In this document: positions 23,269 to 24,129 of the stretch, piece after piece
Numbering within the stretch: the first letter of the stretch is position 1
How the letters are laid out: every line of letters begins with the position of its first letter
From: Aquirhabdus sp.
GTDB lineage: Bacteria > Pseudomonadota > Gammaproteobacteria > Pseudomonadales > Moraxellaceae
Direction of reading: 5' to 3'
Assembly (NCBI GenBank): GCA_030149815.1
Contig: JASLHI010000058.1
Coordinates: forward strand, 1-24,129
Length of the DNA: 24,129 bases
Notes under the pieces: model-generated
Told to the model about the DNA's origin: nothing
What the model saw: the letters and a program-made list of their open reading frames with translations, nothing else
Database searches by the model: none
Position numbers and translations under genes: made by a program

Positions 23269-24129
23269 ATGATGGAATCTTTTGCCGCCCTATTTGAAGA
23301 AAGCCTAAAGGGCAAAGGGCTTGACGTCGAAAAGGGCGCGGTGATTCAAGGTACAGTAGTCAACATTGATAGCGATTGGGTTACTGTTGACACTGGACTG
23401 AAATCTGAAGGCGTAGTGCCTCGTGAAGAGTTTTTAAGCGAATCACGTGAACTCGAAGTTGCGATTGGCGACACAGTTGACGTAGTTGTTGAAGCGCTTG
23501 ATAACGGTATGGGTCAAACTGTACTGTCACGTGAAAAAGCTAAACGTGTTGAAACTTGGACTAAACTTGAGCGTCTATTTGATGCGCAAGAAATCGTTAC
23601 TGGTATTATCTCTGGTAAGGTTAAAGGCGGTTTCACTGTTGACATCGGTCCAGTTCGTGCGTTCTTGCCAGGTTCACTGGTGGATACACGTCCAATCCGC
23701 GATACCACACATCTTGAAGGTATCGATCAACAATTCAAAATTATCAAGCTTGACGCAAAACGCAACAACGTTGTTGTTAGCCGTCGTGCAGTGATGGAAG
23801 CTGAAAGTTCAGCTGACCGTGAGCAATTGCTTGGTAAGTTGGAAGAAGGCCAAACCGTTACTGGTTTGATCAAGAACCTCACAGACTACGGCGCGTTCGT
23901 TGATCTGGGCGGTATTGATGGTCTGTTGCATATCACTGATATGGCATGGAAACGCATCAAGCATCCTTCTGAAGTGGTTGAAGTGGGTCAAGAAGTTACT
24001 GTTAAAGTTCTTAAATTTGACCGCGATCGTAACCGCGTCAGCTTGGGTCTGAAACAATTGGGCGAAGATCCATGGGTAGCAATCATGAACAATTATCCAA
24101 AAGGATCAATTGTTGATGCGCGCATCACT
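23269..24129 (+). CDS. rpsA: 30S ribosomal protein S1 (partial, cut by window end)
   Basis: The first 287 codons of S1; the frame is open to the last base. S1 helps the ribosome bind and unfold mRNA. OB-fold S1 repeats are seen at about 23-89 (GAVIQGTVVNIDSDWVTVD), 107-172, and 192-261 (GQTVTGLIKNLTDYGAFVDL through RVSLGLKQL), and the fourth begins near 278. The full protein should be about 557 residues, so roughly half is here. The start is taken at the first of two consecutive ATGs (23269), which aligns MMESFAALFEESL with MTESFAQLFEESL of E. coli. Clearly functional by sequence; position after cmk is classical. Confidence 0.97.
   Translation, partial: MMESFAALFEESLKGKGLDVEKGAVIQGTVVNIDSDWVTVDTGLKSEGVVPREEFLSESRELEVAIGDTVDVVVEALDNGMGQTVLSREKAKRVETWTKLERLFDAQEIVTGIISGKVKGGFTVDIGPVRAFLPGSLVDTRPIRDTTHLEGIDQQFKIIKLDAKRNNVVVSRRAVMEAESSADREQLLGKLEEGQTVTGLIKNLTDYGAFVDLGGIDGLLHITDMAWKRIKHPSEVVEVGQEVTVKVLKFDRDRNRVSLGLKQLGEDPWVAIMNNYPKGSIVDARIT

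Overview
The window looks like chromosomal DNA of a gammaproteobacterium of the Moraxellaceae/Pseudomonadales type (Acinetobacter-like; the genus cannot be fixed from this alone). The pointers are the fused tyrA-aroA gene directly after pheA and hisC, a cyoABCDE quinol oxidase operon, moderate GC, and the cmk-rpsA pair at the right end. There are no tRNA, rRNA, CRISPR or transposase genes.

Layout: (1) 35-4795 is an aromatic amino acid block on the + strand: pheA, hisC and the tyrA-aroA fusion, closed by a perfect 18-bp hairpin. A ~98-bp nested palindromic repeat sits between pheA and hisC. (2) 4887-6076 holds a small outer-membrane barrel gene and a convergent DUF6714-like gene. (3) 6207-10164 is a ~4-kb accessory cassette: an unknown protein and a TetR regulator on the - strand, and a metallo-beta-lactamase-fold hydrolase and an SDR epimerase/dehydrogenase on the + strand. 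Operator-like palindromes lie in the divergent promoter. The cassette is bounded by ~65-bp imperfect direct repeats; the right copy is the real 3' end and terminator of cyoE, and the left copy is a decayed duplicate of it. (4) 10153-14989 is cyoABCDE on the - strand, encoding cytochrome bo3 oxidase and its heme O synthase. A 511-bp intergenic region with a perfect 10-bp inverted repeat separates it from the next gene. (5) 15501-21814 is a + strand run of housekeeping genes: a YajR-like MFS transporter, ung, an HIBCH-like hydrolase, a small membrane protein, tadA, moaB and a GltP-like symporter. (6) 21921-24129 holds an SRPBCC protein, cmk and the first half of rpsA, with a terminator and a structured leader before rpsA.

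How it fits together: in Pseudomonas the ancestral order pheA - hisC-like aminotransferase - tyrA.aroA - cmk - rpsA forms one supraoperon. Here both ends of that order are present and co-oriented but ~17.5 kb of other genes lies between aroA and cmk. The most interesting local structure is the 4-kb TetR/hydrolase/SDR cassette, because its flanking cyoE-end duplication is a footprint of how it was acquired, and its MBL protein has a non-canonical metal site.
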